The notes: a model not told the origin generated them from the letters alone. DNA of 64,000 nt from JAFCUW01 sp049898325 (GCF_049898325.1 NZ_JAFCXL010000007.1:1-64000); one strand, 5' to 3'. Counted from the stretch's first letter, positions 34,401 through 43,601 are shown. Made by a program: numbers and translations.

Positions 34401-34625
34401 GCTGACGGAATTGATGGCGTCTTCCAGCGGCCGGGTGATATCGTTTTCCACCTGCTCGGGCGAGGCGCCCGGGTACTGGACTTCAACCCAGGCATACGGA
34501 ATTTCCACGCTGGGCATGCTCTCGAGCGGCAGCGAGCGGTATGAAAACAGGCCCAGCACCATCAGGCCGACCATGACCATGGTGGCGAACACCGGGTTGT
34601 TGATACTGGTTTTGGTGATCCACAT
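31494..34625 (-). CDS. RND efflux pump permease (AcrB/Mdt type)
   Basis: This 1043-aa inner-membrane proton/drug antiporter has the RND layout. TM1 is followed by VEVQYPGASPEQVENDITRPLEDAINSVSGIKSIRS, and the TM4 region has LSLCIGLLIDDAIVVRENIVRHL with the paired Asp. The second half repeats the fold with VMLMGLVTKNAILLVDFTNHAQRDG. It forms an operon with the adaptor gene three bases upstream. No outer-membrane channel gene is adjacent, so a TolC-like protein from elsewhere is presumably used. The substrate is not readable. Confidence 0.93.
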   Translation of the reverse strand: MWITKTSINNPVFATMVMVGLMVLGLFSYRSLPLESMPSVEIPYAWVEVQYPGASPEQVENDITRPLEDAINSVSGIKSIRSNSWEGRAGISLEFQLSTNIDKAMQEVRDNIGRVRPGFPKDAKEPLVVRAEGDNEQPIVEMTLMSDTRDLREMSTLTEQVITKRLQGVAGVGQVRINGKTNRQILVHLKPEQLHSQNIGVDEVLRAIQATNTNMPAGNISFGGSEQLVRIEGRMKSARDFNRIIVARRASGPVYLEQVATIVDGEQEETSVSRVNGRRAISIEVTKVQGANVVEVGTNLAKAAARMQTEFGSDYQLRVMENQAERVKSQLDNVKETIIEGAVLTMIIVFLFLHSWRSTIITGLTLPISVLASFIAMKAFGFTLNFLTLMALSLCIGLLIDDAIVVRENIVRHLNMGKSHLRAAFDGTNEIGLAVMATTFAIVAVFVPIAYMQGIIGRFFMQFGITVAVAVLVSLFVSFTLDPMLSSVWPDPVQDRFKYVPWLGRLMERIEHGIDRVHVWYGKVLALALRWRKCTLALALSLFVGSIALIPLVGGEMFPETDNGYIQLRFKTPVGSSLEYTAQKVEQMTMALKEFGKEIDTISTTAGTYDGRNTAQMNLKLADLKHVKRRSQKALEGAIRERLESIAGITTSVGNRPIFIAILGQDESKLDAVAHQLMDKMRTIKGVKDVEYSQEGANPATILKINNELASDLGLSVQQIGSALRPFVAGDQISRWLAPDGQNYDVNVQLPKSGRQKITDLGDLSVASSKRDAAGNPVMVPLRQVVEFVPSTSPQVLKRQALERRVAIYAGVEGRPNGDVNGDVQKAIKAIALPVGVRFDVGGEAERMAETMGGFVAALAIAVIFIYLVLASQFGSFLQPVAIMVSLPLSMVGVVAALLVTGSTLNIFSVIGIVMLMGLVTKNAILLVDFTNHAQRDGKDQFTAIMEAGQVRLRPILMTTLAMIFGMLPMAIGMGDGGEQQAPMGRAVIGGVITSTLLTLVVVPVAYTYLDNLGKRAVRWFKRGAPAEAGLASAGAKDVAEAA

Positions 34626-34628
34626 GGC

Positions 34629-35840
34629 TTATCCCTTGGCGGCGGCGGCGGCGGGGGCGGGCGGGGCGGCGCCCACGCGCACCTTCTGGCCCGGCTTGAC
34701 GGCGTCGAGGCGGGCGACGATCACGGTGGCGCCTTCCTGCAAGCCGGACTTCACTTCGGCCACGCCGTCGTCGTCGTTGCGCAGGCCCAGGCTGACGCGC
34801 TGCGCCACCACCTGGCCATCGACGATGGCGTAGACCACCGCGTCTCCCTTGAGCTCGCGCATGGCCGCCAGCGGCACCAGCGGCGCGGCGGCTGATTTCT
34901 CGGTGGTGATGGCGCCCTTGGCGAACATGCCGCCGCGCAGCGCGGCGTCGCTGTTGTCGACGCTGATATACACCACCATCGAGCGCGATCCCGCCTCCGT
35001 GGTGGGGCTGATGCGGGCGACCTTGCCGACAAAATCGCGGCGGGCAAAGCCGTCGACCTTGAAGCGCACTTCCTGGCCGATTTTGACGCGCGGCACTTCC
35101 GACGCCGGCACCGACGCTTCCAGGTTCAGCAGGCGCAGGTTGACGATGGTGGCCACCGGCATGTCCGGCGCCAGTTTTTCGCCCGCCTGCACGTGGCGCT
35201 TGCTGATGACGCCGGCCAGCGGGGCGCGGATGACGGTGTCGGCCAGGGCGATGCGCGCCATGTCGAGCTGGGCGCGGGCGGCGGCCAGGCTCGCCTGCGC
35301 CAGTTCCACGCTGTTCTGGGTATTGTCGACCGACGATTGCGAGATGTAATTCTGTTTGAGCAAAGCCTGGCTGTTGGCGTTGTTCTTGGTCGCCAGCGAC
35401 ACGCGCGCAGTGGCCTCGTCATACGCCGCCTGCATCTGCGCCACGCGGGCGCGCTGGTCGGCGGCGTCGAGGCGGGCGATGACTTGTCCGGCCGCCACGG
35501 CGGTGCCCTCCTGCAAGGTGGTGTCGAGCACCACCCCCGACACCTTCGCCTTGACGGTGGCCTGCTCGGATGGCGCCAGCGCCCCCGCCAGGGGCAGGTT
35601 CAGGCGCAGTTCGCGGCTGGCGATGGTGGCCACGTCCCCTTTCGAGAGCTCGTACACGGCCACTTTCGGCCCGTCCTTGGCGGCGGCATCGGGCGCCGGG
35701 GCGGCGGCGCCCCGTGCGCGCATGAAGTACCAGGCGCCGCCGGCCAGCAGCACGATGAGCAGCAGGGCCAGGGCCTTTTTCCAGGGGCGCCGGGGTGCGG
35801 TGGTCGGCGCTGTGGCCAGGGGCAGGGTCTCGATTTTCAT
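34629..35840 (-). CDS. RND efflux periplasmic adaptor subunit
   Basis: This 403-aa membrane-fusion protein has an N-terminal anchor (ALALLLIVLLAGGAWYFM), a lipoyl-like half-motif (ATVKAKVSGVVLDTTLQEGTAVAAGQVIARLD), an alpha hairpin (about 125-190) and the mate (ADTVIRAPLAGVISKRHVQAGEKLAPD). Beta-barrel and membrane-proximal domains follow. It is the first gene of the pump operon. Confidence 0.93.
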   Translation of the reverse strand: MKIETLPLATAPTTAPRRPWKKALALLLIVLLAGGAWYFMRARGAAAPAPDAAAKDGPKVAVYELSKGDVATIASRELRLNLPLAGALAPSEQATVKAKVSGVVLDTTLQEGTAVAAGQVIARLDAADQRARVAQMQAAYDEATARVSLATKNNANSQALLKQNYISQSSVDNTQNSVELAQASLAAARAQLDMARIALADTVIRAPLAGVISKRHVQAGEKLAPDMPVATIVNLRLLNLEASVPASEVPRVKIGQEVRFKVDGFARRDFVGKVARISPTTEAGSRSMVVYISVDNSDAALRGGMFAKGAITTEKSAAAPLVPLAAMRELKGDAVVYAIVDGQVVAQRVSLGLRNDDDGVAEVKSGLQEGATVIVARLDAVKPGQKVRVGAAPPAPAAAAAKG

Positions 35841-36161
35841 GGGCGCCTTTTGTCAGGGGTGAATCGGTTTTTCTTGCGGTTGGCGGCAAGCAGTGCAGTG
35901 CTCGGGGCGCTTGTGCTCCGTCTCTTGCGAGATGGAGCGGGAGGCGCATGGTGGCACTATAGGAAAACACAACAGGACCGGCCAGCGCCGTGCGACAGGT
36001 GGGCGATTGGCGCCGATGAACTGCGCAAAAACGCGACGAAACGCCGGCCCGGGCCGATGGATGACTGACGAACTCCTTTGACAGCGCACAAGCGCGTCGC
36101 CACCGCGCCGACCCACAATGCATGCTCAGACGGACGGGCCATCACAGTGTGCGAGGTAGCA
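35841..36161. other. Divergent control region of the RND pump and the PAS-GGDEF-EAL gene
   Basis: No gene is supported. On the minus strand TATAGT (35961-35956) is a possible -10 for the pump operon; on the plus strand TTGACA at 36078-36083 is a good -35 match without a clear -10. Several plus-strand start codons upstream of 36162 lack ribosome sites. Confidence 0.4.
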
Positions 36162-38714
36162 GTGGCAGAAGACATCACCCCTTTTATTCCCGGTAACGAC
36201 CCCGATGGCGCCGGACTGGCCGCGCTCGACTTCCTGTACCGCTTCGTCGCCGCGGTCGAACTCACCCCCAACGTGGCCGTCCACAGTTGTGACCGCGATG
36301 GCACCATCCGCTATTGGAACAAAAGTTGCGAAACCCTGTTCGGGGTGCCCGCCCGGCAGGCGCTGGGGCAACGCCTGACCACGGTGGTGCCGCACCCGGG
36401 CCACGCAGACGAATTTGCCGCCCTCATCACCCACGTGTGGGACAGCGGCGAGGTGCCGCCGCCGCGCGACTGGCTGATCAAGCGTGCCGACGGCGGCGAG
36501 CGCTGGGTGTATTCAAGCCACTACGCCATCAGCCGCGACGGCTTTAGCCGCCAGGTGCTGTGCATGGAAATCGACGTCACCGCGCGCAAGGTCGACGAAC
36601 AAAGCCTGCGCCGCGAGGGCGCCAATTTTCGCCAGCTGTTCGAGCGTTCGACCGACGCCATTGTGCTGTTAAAAGGCAATGCGATCATCGACGTCAACCC
36701 GGCCGCCCTGCGCCTGTTCGGCTGTCCCGCCCGCGACAGCATGGTGGGCCACGAGTTCCTCGAGTTTTCGCCGGAGCGCCAGCCGGGCGGCGAATCGTCG
36801 ATGCTGCGCGACGCCGACCTGGCCGGCCGCGCCTATGTCGAGGGCAACGAACGCTACGAGTGGCAGTACCGGCGCTGCAACGGCACGTCCTTCCATGCTG
36901 ACGTACTGCTCACTTCGCTCGCACTCGATCACGAGCAACTGGCCTACGCCGTCATCCGCGATATTTCCGACCGCCGCGCTGCCCAGCAAACGCTGCAAAT
37001 GGCGGCGCAGGTGTTCGACAAGAGCCGCGACGCCATCCTCATCATCGACCGCGACCACCATGTGCTGGCGGTCAATCAGGCGTTCACCGAGATCACCGGC
37101 TATGCCGCCGACGCCGTCATTGGCCGCGAAGTACCGCATTGGCAAAATGGTCCCCACGACCCGGCCTTCTACCAGCAAATCTGGGACTACCTGGTCGACC
37201 ACGACCACTGGGAGGGTGAAATTTTCGGCGAACGGGCCAACCACGACATTTATCCCGTGCACGTGGCGCTCACCGCCATCCGCCGCGCCGACGGCGCCGT
37301 CGACAGCTATATCGCCATCCTCAGCGACATCACCCACCGCCGCCAGGCCGAGGAGCACACGCGCCACCTGGCCGAACACGACTTTCTCACTGACCTGCCC
37401 AACCGCGTGCTGTTTCTCGACCGCCTGCACCAGGCGCTGGCTACGGCACGCCGCCGGCGCACCCTGGTGGCCCTGATGTTCATCGACCTCGACCGTTTTA
37501 AACAGGTCAACGACAGCCTGGGCCACCAGGCCGGCGACGTCGTCCTCAAGGAGCTGGCGCTGCGCATGACGCGCTGCGTGCGCACCGTCGATACCGTCAG
37601 CCGCCACGGCGGCGACGAGTTCGTCATCATCCTGGCCGATATCCGCGGCGCCGACCAGGCCGCGCACGTGGCCGCCACGCTGATGCAGGCGCTGGCGCAG
37701 CCCATGACGATCAGCCACGCGGCGCCGGGCCAGGCCCAGGGCGAACCCGCTGGCCAGATCGAGGGCCAGACCGGCGCCGCCCGGCGCGAGGACCAGGTGA
37801 TGCTGTCCGCCTCGATCGGTATCGCCATGTTCCCCGGCGACGGCGACGACGCCGACACCTTGCTGCAACACGCCGATGTGGCCATGTACCACGCCAAGCA
37901 AGCCGGCCGCAACGCCCTGCAGTTTTTCAGCCCCGAAATGAACGCCCACGTCATCGAGCGGGTGGACATGGAAAATCGTTTGCGCCAGGCGCTGGCGGCG
38001 CATGAATTCATCCTCGAGTACCAGCCGGAAATCGACATCGCCAGCGGCCGCACCACCGGCGTCGAAGCGCTGATCCGCTGGCGCCACCCGCAGCGGGGCG
38101 TGCTCCATCCCGAGCACTTCATGCCCGTGGCCGAGGCCAGCGGCCTGATCGTGCCGATCGGCGAATGGGTGCTGCGCGAAGCGTGCCGCCAAGGCCGCGT
38201 GTGGCGCGACCATGGCTTTCCCGTGGTGGTGGCGGTGAACCTGTCGCGCGCGCAGTTCGTGCACGCGCAACTGATGGGCTTTGTCGACGCTGCGCTGGCG
38301 CAATCGGGGCTGGCCGCCCAGTACCTCGACCTGGAAATCACCGAGGCCGTGTTCATGGACCCGGAGCCGGCCACCATTGCCACCATCGATGCGTTGCGCC
38401 GGCGCGGCGTGCAACTGACGGTGGACGACTTCGGCACCGGTTACTCAAGCCTGTCGAGCCTGCGCCGCTTTCCCTTGTCGAAACTGAAAATCGACCGCAG
38501 CTTTATCGACGACCTGATGCGCGGCCCCGTCGAGCGCTCCGTCATCCCCGCCATCATCGCGGTGGCCCGCAGCCTCAAGTTACGGGTGATCGCCGAAGGG
38601 GTCGAACACGAAACCCAGTTGCGCTACCTGGCCGAGCAGGGCTGTGACGCCTACCAGGGCTTCTATGCCAGCGCCGCTTCCAGCACGCCCGACCTCAGCG
38701 GCCCACATCGATGA
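36162..38714 (+). CDS. PAS-GGDEF-EAL cyclic-di-GMP enzyme
   Basis: This 850-aa protein has three PAS segments (about residues 25-140, 160-280, 285-410). The GGDEF domain carries VSRHGGDEFVIIL and a five-residue-upstream RTVD, matching an inhibitory product-binding site. The EAL domain has GVEALIRWRHPQRG, NLSRAQF, ITEAVFMD and DDFGTGYSSL. Both catalytic motifs look intact, so it may make and break c-di-GMP. GTG 36162 follows GAGG and is preferred over the ATG 28 codons upstream. No membrane segment is seen, so it is probably a cytoplasmic redox or ligand sensor. Confidence 0.92.
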   Translation: MAEDITPFIPGNDPDGAGLAALDFLYRFVAAVELTPNVAVHSCDRDGTIRYWNKSCETLFGVPARQALGQRLTTVVPHPGHADEFAALITHVWDSGEVPPPRDWLIKRADGGERWVYSSHYAISRDGFSRQVLCMEIDVTARKVDEQSLRREGANFRQLFERSTDAIVLLKGNAIIDVNPAALRLFGCPARDSMVGHEFLEFSPERQPGGESSMLRDADLAGRAYVEGNERYEWQYRRCNGTSFHADVLLTSLALDHEQLAYAVIRDISDRRAAQQTLQMAAQVFDKSRDAILIIDRDHHVLAVNQAFTEITGYAADAVIGREVPHWQNGPHDPAFYQQIWDYLVDHDHWEGEIFGERANHDIYPVHVALTAIRRADGAVDSYIAILSDITHRRQAEEHTRHLAEHDFLTDLPNRVLFLDRLHQALATARRRRTLVALMFIDLDRFKQVNDSLGHQAGDVVLKELALRMTRCVRTVDTVSRHGGDEFVIILADIRGADQAAHVAATLMQALAQPMTISHAAPGQAQGEPAGQIEGQTGAARREDQVMLSASIGIAMFPGDGDDADTLLQHADVAMYHAKQAGRNALQFFSPEMNAHVIERVDMENRLRQALAAHEFILEYQPEIDIASGRTTGVEALIRWRHPQRGVLHPEHFMPVAEASGLIVPIGEWVLREACRQGRVWRDHGFPVVVAVNLSRAQFVHAQLMGFVDAALAQSGLAAQYLDLEITEAVFMDPEPATIATIDALRRRGVQLTVDDFGTGYSSLSSLRRFPLSKLKIDRSFIDDLMRGPVERSVIPAIIAVARSLKLRVIAEGVEHETQLRYLAEQGCDAYQGFYASAASSTPDLSGPHR

Positions 38715-39669
38715 GCCTGGCGGCGACATCGAACAGGCGGATGCGCGTGAGCACCTGGCCGTGGTCGGACGCTTCGGGCACGCCCAGCACCAGGTGGTCA
38801 TTCAGATAAATCACGTCGACCACCTCACCAATCGCGTTCGGCAGGGCGGCATTGAAGTCCTCTGACACGAGGATATGGTCGATGGTGGTGTACTGGCCAT
38901 CGTGCATGCTGGAAAAGCCCATGTGGCTGAGGTAGTCGGGCCGCCGCTGCACCTGGTAGGCGTCGAACAGGCGCTCGCCCAGCGGGGCGCCGGCGCCGAT
39001 GACGATGCCGGTGGTGACGGCATCGGCCACATCGTTGAAGTCGCCCAGCACCACGCGAGGCCGGCCGCTGGCGCGCTGCAGATTGCTGAGCAAGACGCGC
39101 AGCGCCACCGCCTCGGTGCCGCGCCGCACCAGCGAGCGCAGGCAGGCGAGCGCGTACAGCAGCGAGTCTTCGCTGGTGTCGCCGGTGCGGTAATCGGGCC
39201 GCTTGCTTTTCAGGTGCACCACCAGCACGTCGATGGTCAAGTCGGGCGTGACGGCCACCTGGGCGTGCAGCACGGGACGGGCAAAGCGGTCGGCGTCGCG
39301 GCTGCCGGCCGGCATGGCCACGCCGGCGGGAAAGGTGGGATAGCACAGGGCGGCGGCGGCCAGCGGCAGGCGCGAGACGAGCGCGACGGCCGGGGTGGGG
39401 CGGTCGCTGTCGGGGTCGCTGTCAAAGCCGACGTGGTGGGCTTCGCGGTACTTGCTGGTGCGCGAGAGCACCAGCTTGAGTATGTCCTGGGAAAAGATTT
39501 CCTGAAAACCAATGACGTCGGCATCGAGCAGATCGATCTGTCGTGCCGTCCAGTTGATTTTCGCTTCGAACTGGGCCTCGGTGCATGGCTCGAGATTGTC
39601 GTACAGCTTCGCACCGATGGGTCCCAGGTTCAACAGGTTAAAGGTGGCAAAGCGAATTTCCTGCTGCAT
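38695..39669 (-). CDS. Endonuclease/exonuclease/phosphatase-family protein, 324 aa
   Basis: The EEP fold is shown by IRFATFNLLNLG, the metal Glu in DVIGFQEIFSQD, VLVVHLKSKRP, VVLGDFNDVADAVTTG and a late TIDHILVSEDF with DHLVLG. No signal peptide is seen. The substrate (nucleic acid or phosphoester) cannot be told. It converges on the c-di-GMP gene with a 20-base overlap. A second EEP protein is encoded at 48225-49067. Confidence 0.88.
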   Translation of the reverse strand: MQQEIRFATFNLLNLGPIGAKLYDNLEPCTEAQFEAKINWTARQIDLLDADVIGFQEIFSQDILKLVLSRTSKYREAHHVGFDSDPDSDRPTPAVALVSRLPLAAAALCYPTFPAGVAMPAGSRDADRFARPVLHAQVAVTPDLTIDVLVVHLKSKRPDYRTGDTSEDSLLYALACLRSLVRRGTEAVALRVLLSNLQRASGRPRVVLGDFNDVADAVTTGIVIGAGAPLGERLFDAYQVQRRPDYLSHMGFSSMHDGQYTTIDHILVSEDFNAALPNAIGEVVDVIYLNDHLVLGVPEASDHGQVLTRIRLFDVAARLIDVGR

Positions 39670-39706
39670 AATAGAAACTCCTCAATGAACGAACAGCGTA
39701 TCACGC

Positions 39707-40201
39707 ATGGCCAAAAAAGAGCATATCTCCGAGACACCCGCCACCGCCTTTCTGCGCAAGCACGCCGTGGTGTTTGGCGAGCATCCCTACGCCTACGAGG
39801 ACAAGGGCGGCACCAGCGTGTCGGCGCGCGAACTGGGCGTCGACGAGCACGCCGTCGTCAAGACGCTGGTGATGGAGGACGACGCGGCCAAGCCCCTGAT
39901 CGTGCTGATGCACGGCGACTGCAAGGTGTCGACCAAGGAACTGGCACGCCAGATTGGCTGCAAGAAAATCGAGCCGTGCAAACCGGAAGTGGCGAACCGC
40001 CACACGGGCTTCCTGGTGGGCGGCACCAGCCCCTTCGGCACGAGGAAATTGTTACCCGTGTATGTGGAGCGCAGCATCCTTGATTTGCCAACGATATATA
40101 TCAATGGCGGCCGGCGCGGCTACCTGGTCAGCCTGGCCCCGGCCGAACTGTGCCGCCTGCTCGACGTCCGCCCCGTCGAAGTGGCCCTGAGCGAGCGCTG
40201 A
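39707..40201 (+). CDS. ybaK: YbaK/EbsC-type Cys-tRNA(Pro) deacylase
   Basis: The protein hydrolyses Cys mischarged on tRNA-Pro. The 164-aa product has TPATAFLRKHAVVFGEHPYAYEDKGG, the conserved Lys in VVKTLVMEDD, KKIEPCKPEVANRHTGFLVGGTSPFGTRK and IYINGGRRGYLVSLAPAEL, all family hallmarks. Length is normal. It is divergent from the upstream EEP gene. Confidence 0.92.
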   Translation: MAKKEHISETPATAFLRKHAVVFGEHPYAYEDKGGTSVSARELGVDEHAVVKTLVMEDDAAKPLIVLMHGDCKVSTKELARQIGCKKIEPCKPEVANRHTGFLVGGTSPFGTRKLLPVYVERSILDLPTIYINGGRRGYLVSLAPAELCRLLDVRPVEVALSER

Positions 40202-40301
40202 GCGGGACGATCGTTTGGCGCTTGGTGCCGGTCCCGGCAGGCACGCCGTAACGCTCGACCATGCCGCTGGCGCACAGTCGGCTCGCGTGGGCGTGCCGCG
40301 C

Positions 40302-41825
40302 TCAGGCCGGGGTCGGACCCTTGCAGGGCAACTCGATCGTCACGCACAGACCGCCGCCGATGCGGTTCCTGGCTCCCAGCACGCCGCCGTGGGCGGCGAT
40401 CACGCGCTGGGCGATGGCCAGGCCCAGGCCATGGCCGTCGACATTGTTGGAGCTGGGATCGGAGCGGAAAAACGGCTGGAAGATGGTGGCCAGGTGCGCC
40501 TCGGGCACCCCGGGACCCCGGTCGCGCACGCGGATGAAGACGCGGCCGGCCCCGCCCGCGTTCGCCAGCGTTTGCTGCACCTCGATTTCCACCACGCCGC
40601 CGGGCGGACTGTACTTGACGCCGTTGCGCACGATGTTTTCAATGCCCCGCCACAGCAGGTCGGGCGAGCCGGTCACCTGGGCCGCCGCGGCGCCGTTGCC
40701 GGCGGCGCCGTCGGCCAGGCTGAGGAACTGCACGCGGCGCCCGCTCAGTTCGGCCTCGAAGTCCGCTTCCGTGGCAATCTCGTGGACCAGTTCACCGATC
40801 GCCACTTCTTCCAGCGGCGGCAGGTTGATGGCCGAATCGAGGCGGGACAGGGTCAGCAGTTCGCCCACCAGTTTGTCCATGCGATTGCTTTCGCGTTCGA
40901 TGCGCGCGAGCGAGGAGGCGAGCTTGTCGGGATTCTGGTGCGCCAGGCCTATGGCGGCGTGCAATCTTGCCAGCGGCGAACGCAGTTCGTGCGAGACGTC
41001 GTGCAGCAGTCGTTGCTGGTTGTCCATCAAGGCCCACAGCTTGCCGCTCATGCGGTCAAATTCCGGTCCCAATTCGACCAGTTCGTCGCCCTTGCCCGCC
41101 TTGCCGTGGGCGAAGCGGGGCGTCAGGTCGCCCGAGGCGGCGGCGGCGAAGGCGGTGCGCAGGGCGCGGATGGGGCGCGACATGGTCCAGGCCAGGGCCG
41201 CGGCGAACACGAAGCTGGCCAGCAGGCCCACCACGATGGTGATGTAGGGAAAGCGCGGGCCGCCGCGGGGGCCGCCGTCCATGCCGGGCAAGGGGCCGCC
41301 CTTGAGGGCGCTGGCGGCCAGCACGGGATCGCCACCGCCACCGCCGAACATGGGCGGCGGGCCGACAAAGGCGCGCGCATCGAGGCGCGGGCCAGCGCCG
41401 GGAAAACCGCCGCGGCCGGCGCCGTGGATGACGAAGGCCGTCAAGCGCTGGCCGTCCTCGCCCGCGAAATGGCGCACCACCGCGTGCGCCGACGGCGTCC
41501 CCAACAGGCTCGTGGCCTGGGCCACCAGGGCCGCGCTGACGGCGCGCGCCTGTAACTGCGTGCCAGCGGCGTCGAGCACCACCAGGCTCGAACCGGCGCC
41601 CGTCTGCAGGAAGTCGCGCAAGCCGGTCAGCTTGCCGTATTTGTAGGCGATGGCGGCGGCATCGAGGATGTTGCCGGCGCGGTTGCCCGTGTCGAGCACG
41701 GCGGCGCCCTCGCGTGACACGTCCTGGGTCTGGCTGCGCAGCCAGAAGGCGACGCCGACGCCCAGCGAGGCCACCACTTGCGCGAGGAAAATAGCCAGGA
41801 AAAATTTCCAGAACAGGCGGCCCAT
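40302..41825 (-). CDS. CpxA-like sensor histidine kinase
   Basis: This 507-aa membrane kinase has TM1 (FFLAIFLAQVVASLGVGVAFWL), a periplasmic domain of about 150 residues ending in a Gly/Pro-rich stretch, TM2 (YITIVVGLLASFVFAAALAW) and a HAMP. The HisKA box is LLHDVSHELRSPLARLHAAIGLA, followed by an HATPase domain (NIVRNGVKYSPPGG, RDRGPGVPE, GHGLGLAIAQRV). Partner and order with the next gene match CpxRA envelope-stress systems; the actual signal is unknown. It starts one base after the regulator stop. Confidence 0.9.
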   Translation of the reverse strand: MGRLFWKFFLAIFLAQVVASLGVGVAFWLRSQTQDVSREGAAVLDTGNRAGNILDAAAIAYKYGKLTGLRDFLQTGAGSSLVVLDAAGTQLQARAVSAALVAQATSLLGTPSAHAVVRHFAGEDGQRLTAFVIHGAGRGGFPGAGPRLDARAFVGPPPMFGGGGGDPVLAASALKGGPLPGMDGGPRGGPRFPYITIVVGLLASFVFAAALAWTMSRPIRALRTAFAAAASGDLTPRFAHGKAGKGDELVELGPEFDRMSGKLWALMDNQQRLLHDVSHELRSPLARLHAAIGLAHQNPDKLASSLARIERESNRMDKLVGELLTLSRLDSAINLPPLEEVAIGELVHEIATEADFEAELSGRRVQFLSLADGAAGNGAAAAQVTGSPDLLWRGIENIVRNGVKYSPPGGVVEIEVQQTLANAGGAGRVFIRVRDRGPGVPEAHLATIFQPFFRSDPSSNNVDGHGLGLAIAQRVIAAHGGVLGARNRIGGGLCVTIELPCKGPTPA

Positions 41826-41826
41826 G

Positions 41827-42516
41827 TCAGTCGCCGATCAACTGGTAGCCCTGCCGGAAGATGGTCAGCAGGCAAGAGCGGCCGTCGGCCAGGGTGCCCA
41901 GCTTTTGCCGCAGGCTCGACAGGTGGACGTCGATGTTGCGGTCAAAGCGGGCCAGCGGCCGCCCCAGCGCTTCTTCCGACAGCTCGTTCTTGCTGACGGG
42001 GCGGCCGGGATTTCTGGCCAAGACTTCGAGCAGGCTAAATTCGGTGCTGGTCAGTTGCAGCAGCGCGCCGTTCATGCTGGCGCGCCGCGTGGCCGGGATC
42101 AGTTCGAGCTTGCCCACCTTGAGCGCCAGCGGTTTGAGGGGATCGGCGGCAGGCGCCTCGGCGCGCCGCAGGATGGCGCGGATGCGCGCTGTCAGTTCGC
42201 GCGGCGTGCACGGCTTGGTGACATAGTCGTCGGCGCCCAGTTCCAGTCCCAGGATGCGGTCGGTGTCGTCGCCGCGGCCGGTCAGCATGAGGATGGGCAG
42301 GTGGCTGTGTTCGCGCACCCGGCGCAAGGTTTCGATGCCGTTCGTGCCTGGCATCATCACGTCGAGCACGGCGATGGAAAACCCGCCCGCCAGCGCCAGC
42401 GCGGTGCCTTTGACGCCGTCATGGGCGGTGCTGACCGAGAAACCTTCCTGGGTCAAGTATTCCTGGAACATTTCCACCAGTTCCACATCGTCGTCGATTA
42501 ACAGCACCTTTTTCAT
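41827..42516 (-). CDS. CpxR-like response regulator
   Basis: This 229-aa OmpR-family regulator has receiver acids in VLLIDDDVELVEMFQ, phospho-Asp in IAVLDVMMPGTNGIETL, Thr in ILMLTGRGDDTDRILGLELGADDY and Lys in VTKPCTPREL. The winged helix is LTSTEFSLLEVLARNPGRPVSKNELSEEALGRPLARFDRNIDVH. The close match of these stretches to CpxR motifs supports the assignment. It is first in the operon with the kinase. Confidence 0.92.
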   Translation of the reverse strand: MKKVLLIDDDVELVEMFQEYLTQEGFSVSTAHDGVKGTALALAGGFSIAVLDVMMPGTNGIETLRRVREHSHLPILMLTGRGDDTDRILGLELGADDYVTKPCTPRELTARIRAILRRAEAPAADPLKPLALKVGKLELIPATRRASMNGALLQLTSTEFSLLEVLARNPGRPVSKNELSEEALGRPLARFDRNIDVHLSSLRQKLGTLADGRSCLLTIFRQGYQLIGD

Positions 42517-42710
42517 GGTGCGATCATAACAAAGTGCGCCTGCCGCCGACCTTTGGCAGGCCGATCTTTACACTGATTTACACGGCTTGACGGCGTTTAA
42601 CGCGGGGCGCCGTCACAATCGTCGCCAAGTTCCCGGATGCCCGTCATGGACGGGCCCGGGGCGCCGTTTCGCGCAAGCGCTCCCGCATTGTTGACTCCAC
42701 GAGATCCCCC

Positions 42711-43601
42711 ATGACGACATCGCACCATCACAGCCTGGCCGAAGATATTGACGCAATGCTCAAGCTGACCAGCAACCGCCGCCAGTCGATGCGCTGGCTG
42801 TTCGCCGGCGCCGCCGCCGCCGCCGCCGTGCCGCTGGTCAGTTGTGGCGGCGGCAGCACCGCCAGCACCGGCACCAGCACCACCACGACCACCAGCACCG
42901 GCACCACCGGCACCACCGGCAGCACCGGCACCGGCACCACCGCCAGCAGCGCCACGTGCAGCGTGATCCCCGAAGAAACGGGCGGGCCCTACCCTGCCGA
43001 CGGCACCAACTCGTCCGTGAGCGGGGTGGCCAACGCCCTGATCCTGGCCGGCATCGTGCGCACCGATATTCGCAGCAGCGTGGCTGGCGCCAGCGGCACC
43101 GCGGCGGGCGTGCCGATGACCGTCAAGCTGCAACTGGTCAACGTCAGCGCCAGTTGCGCGTCGCTGGCCGGCGCCGCCGTGTACCTGTGGCATTGCGACC
43201 GCGACGGCAATTATTCGCTGTACTCGACGGGCGTGACGAACCAGAATTACCTGCGCGGCGTGCAGGAAGCCGACAGCACGGGCCTGGTCAGCTTCACCAC
43301 CATCTTTCCCGGCTGCTACGCCGGGCGCATGCCGCACATCCACTTCGAGGTCTATCCCTCGCTGGCCAAGGCCACCAGCGCCGCCAACCGCATCAAGACC
43401 TCGCAATTCGGTTTCCCCACCGCCACCCTGACCGAGGCCTACACGGCCACCGGCTACACCGCCAGCGTGCGCAACCTGGCCAATATCAGCTACGCCACCG
43501 ACAATGTGTTCAGCGACGGCACGGCGCTGCAGATCGCCGCGGTGACGGGCAACATCAGCGAGGGCTACGTCGCCACCTTGCAAGTGGGCGTGAACGCTTG
43601 A
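42711..43601 (+). CDS. Tat-exported lipoprotein intradiol ring-cleavage dioxygenase
   Basis: The 296-aa product begins with a twin-arginine leader (NRRQSMRWLFAGAAAAAAV) ending in a lipobox (PLVSC). A Thr/Gly/Ser low-complexity linker (residues about 49-82) follows. The catalytic domain resembles protocatechuate 3,4-dioxygenase beta: ETGGPYPADG, YLWHCDRDGNYSLYS, TIFPGCYAGRMPHIHFEVY. The two Tyr and two His iron ligands are present. Such exported enzymes are poorly characterised; the aromatic substrate is unknown. It is divergent from the CpxR-like gene. Confidence 0.88.
   Translation: MTTSHHHSLAEDIDAMLKLTSNRRQSMRWLFAGAAAAAAVPLVSCGGGSTASTGTSTTTTTSTGTTGTTGSTGTGTTASSATCSVIPEETGGPYPADGTNSSVSGVANALILAGIVRTDIRSSVAGASGTAAGVPMTVKLQLVNVSASCASLAGAAVYLWHCDRDGNYSLYSTGVTNQNYLRGVQEADSTGLVSFTTIFPGCYAGRMPHIHFEVYPSLAKATSAANRIKTSQFGFPTATLTEAYTATGYTASVRNLANISYATDNVFSDGTALQIAAVTGNISEGYVATLQVGVNA

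Noticed and set aside
36669..38414. 581-residue minus-strand open frame opposite the GGDEF-EAL gene
   Set aside because: Antisense frame of a clearly coding gene.
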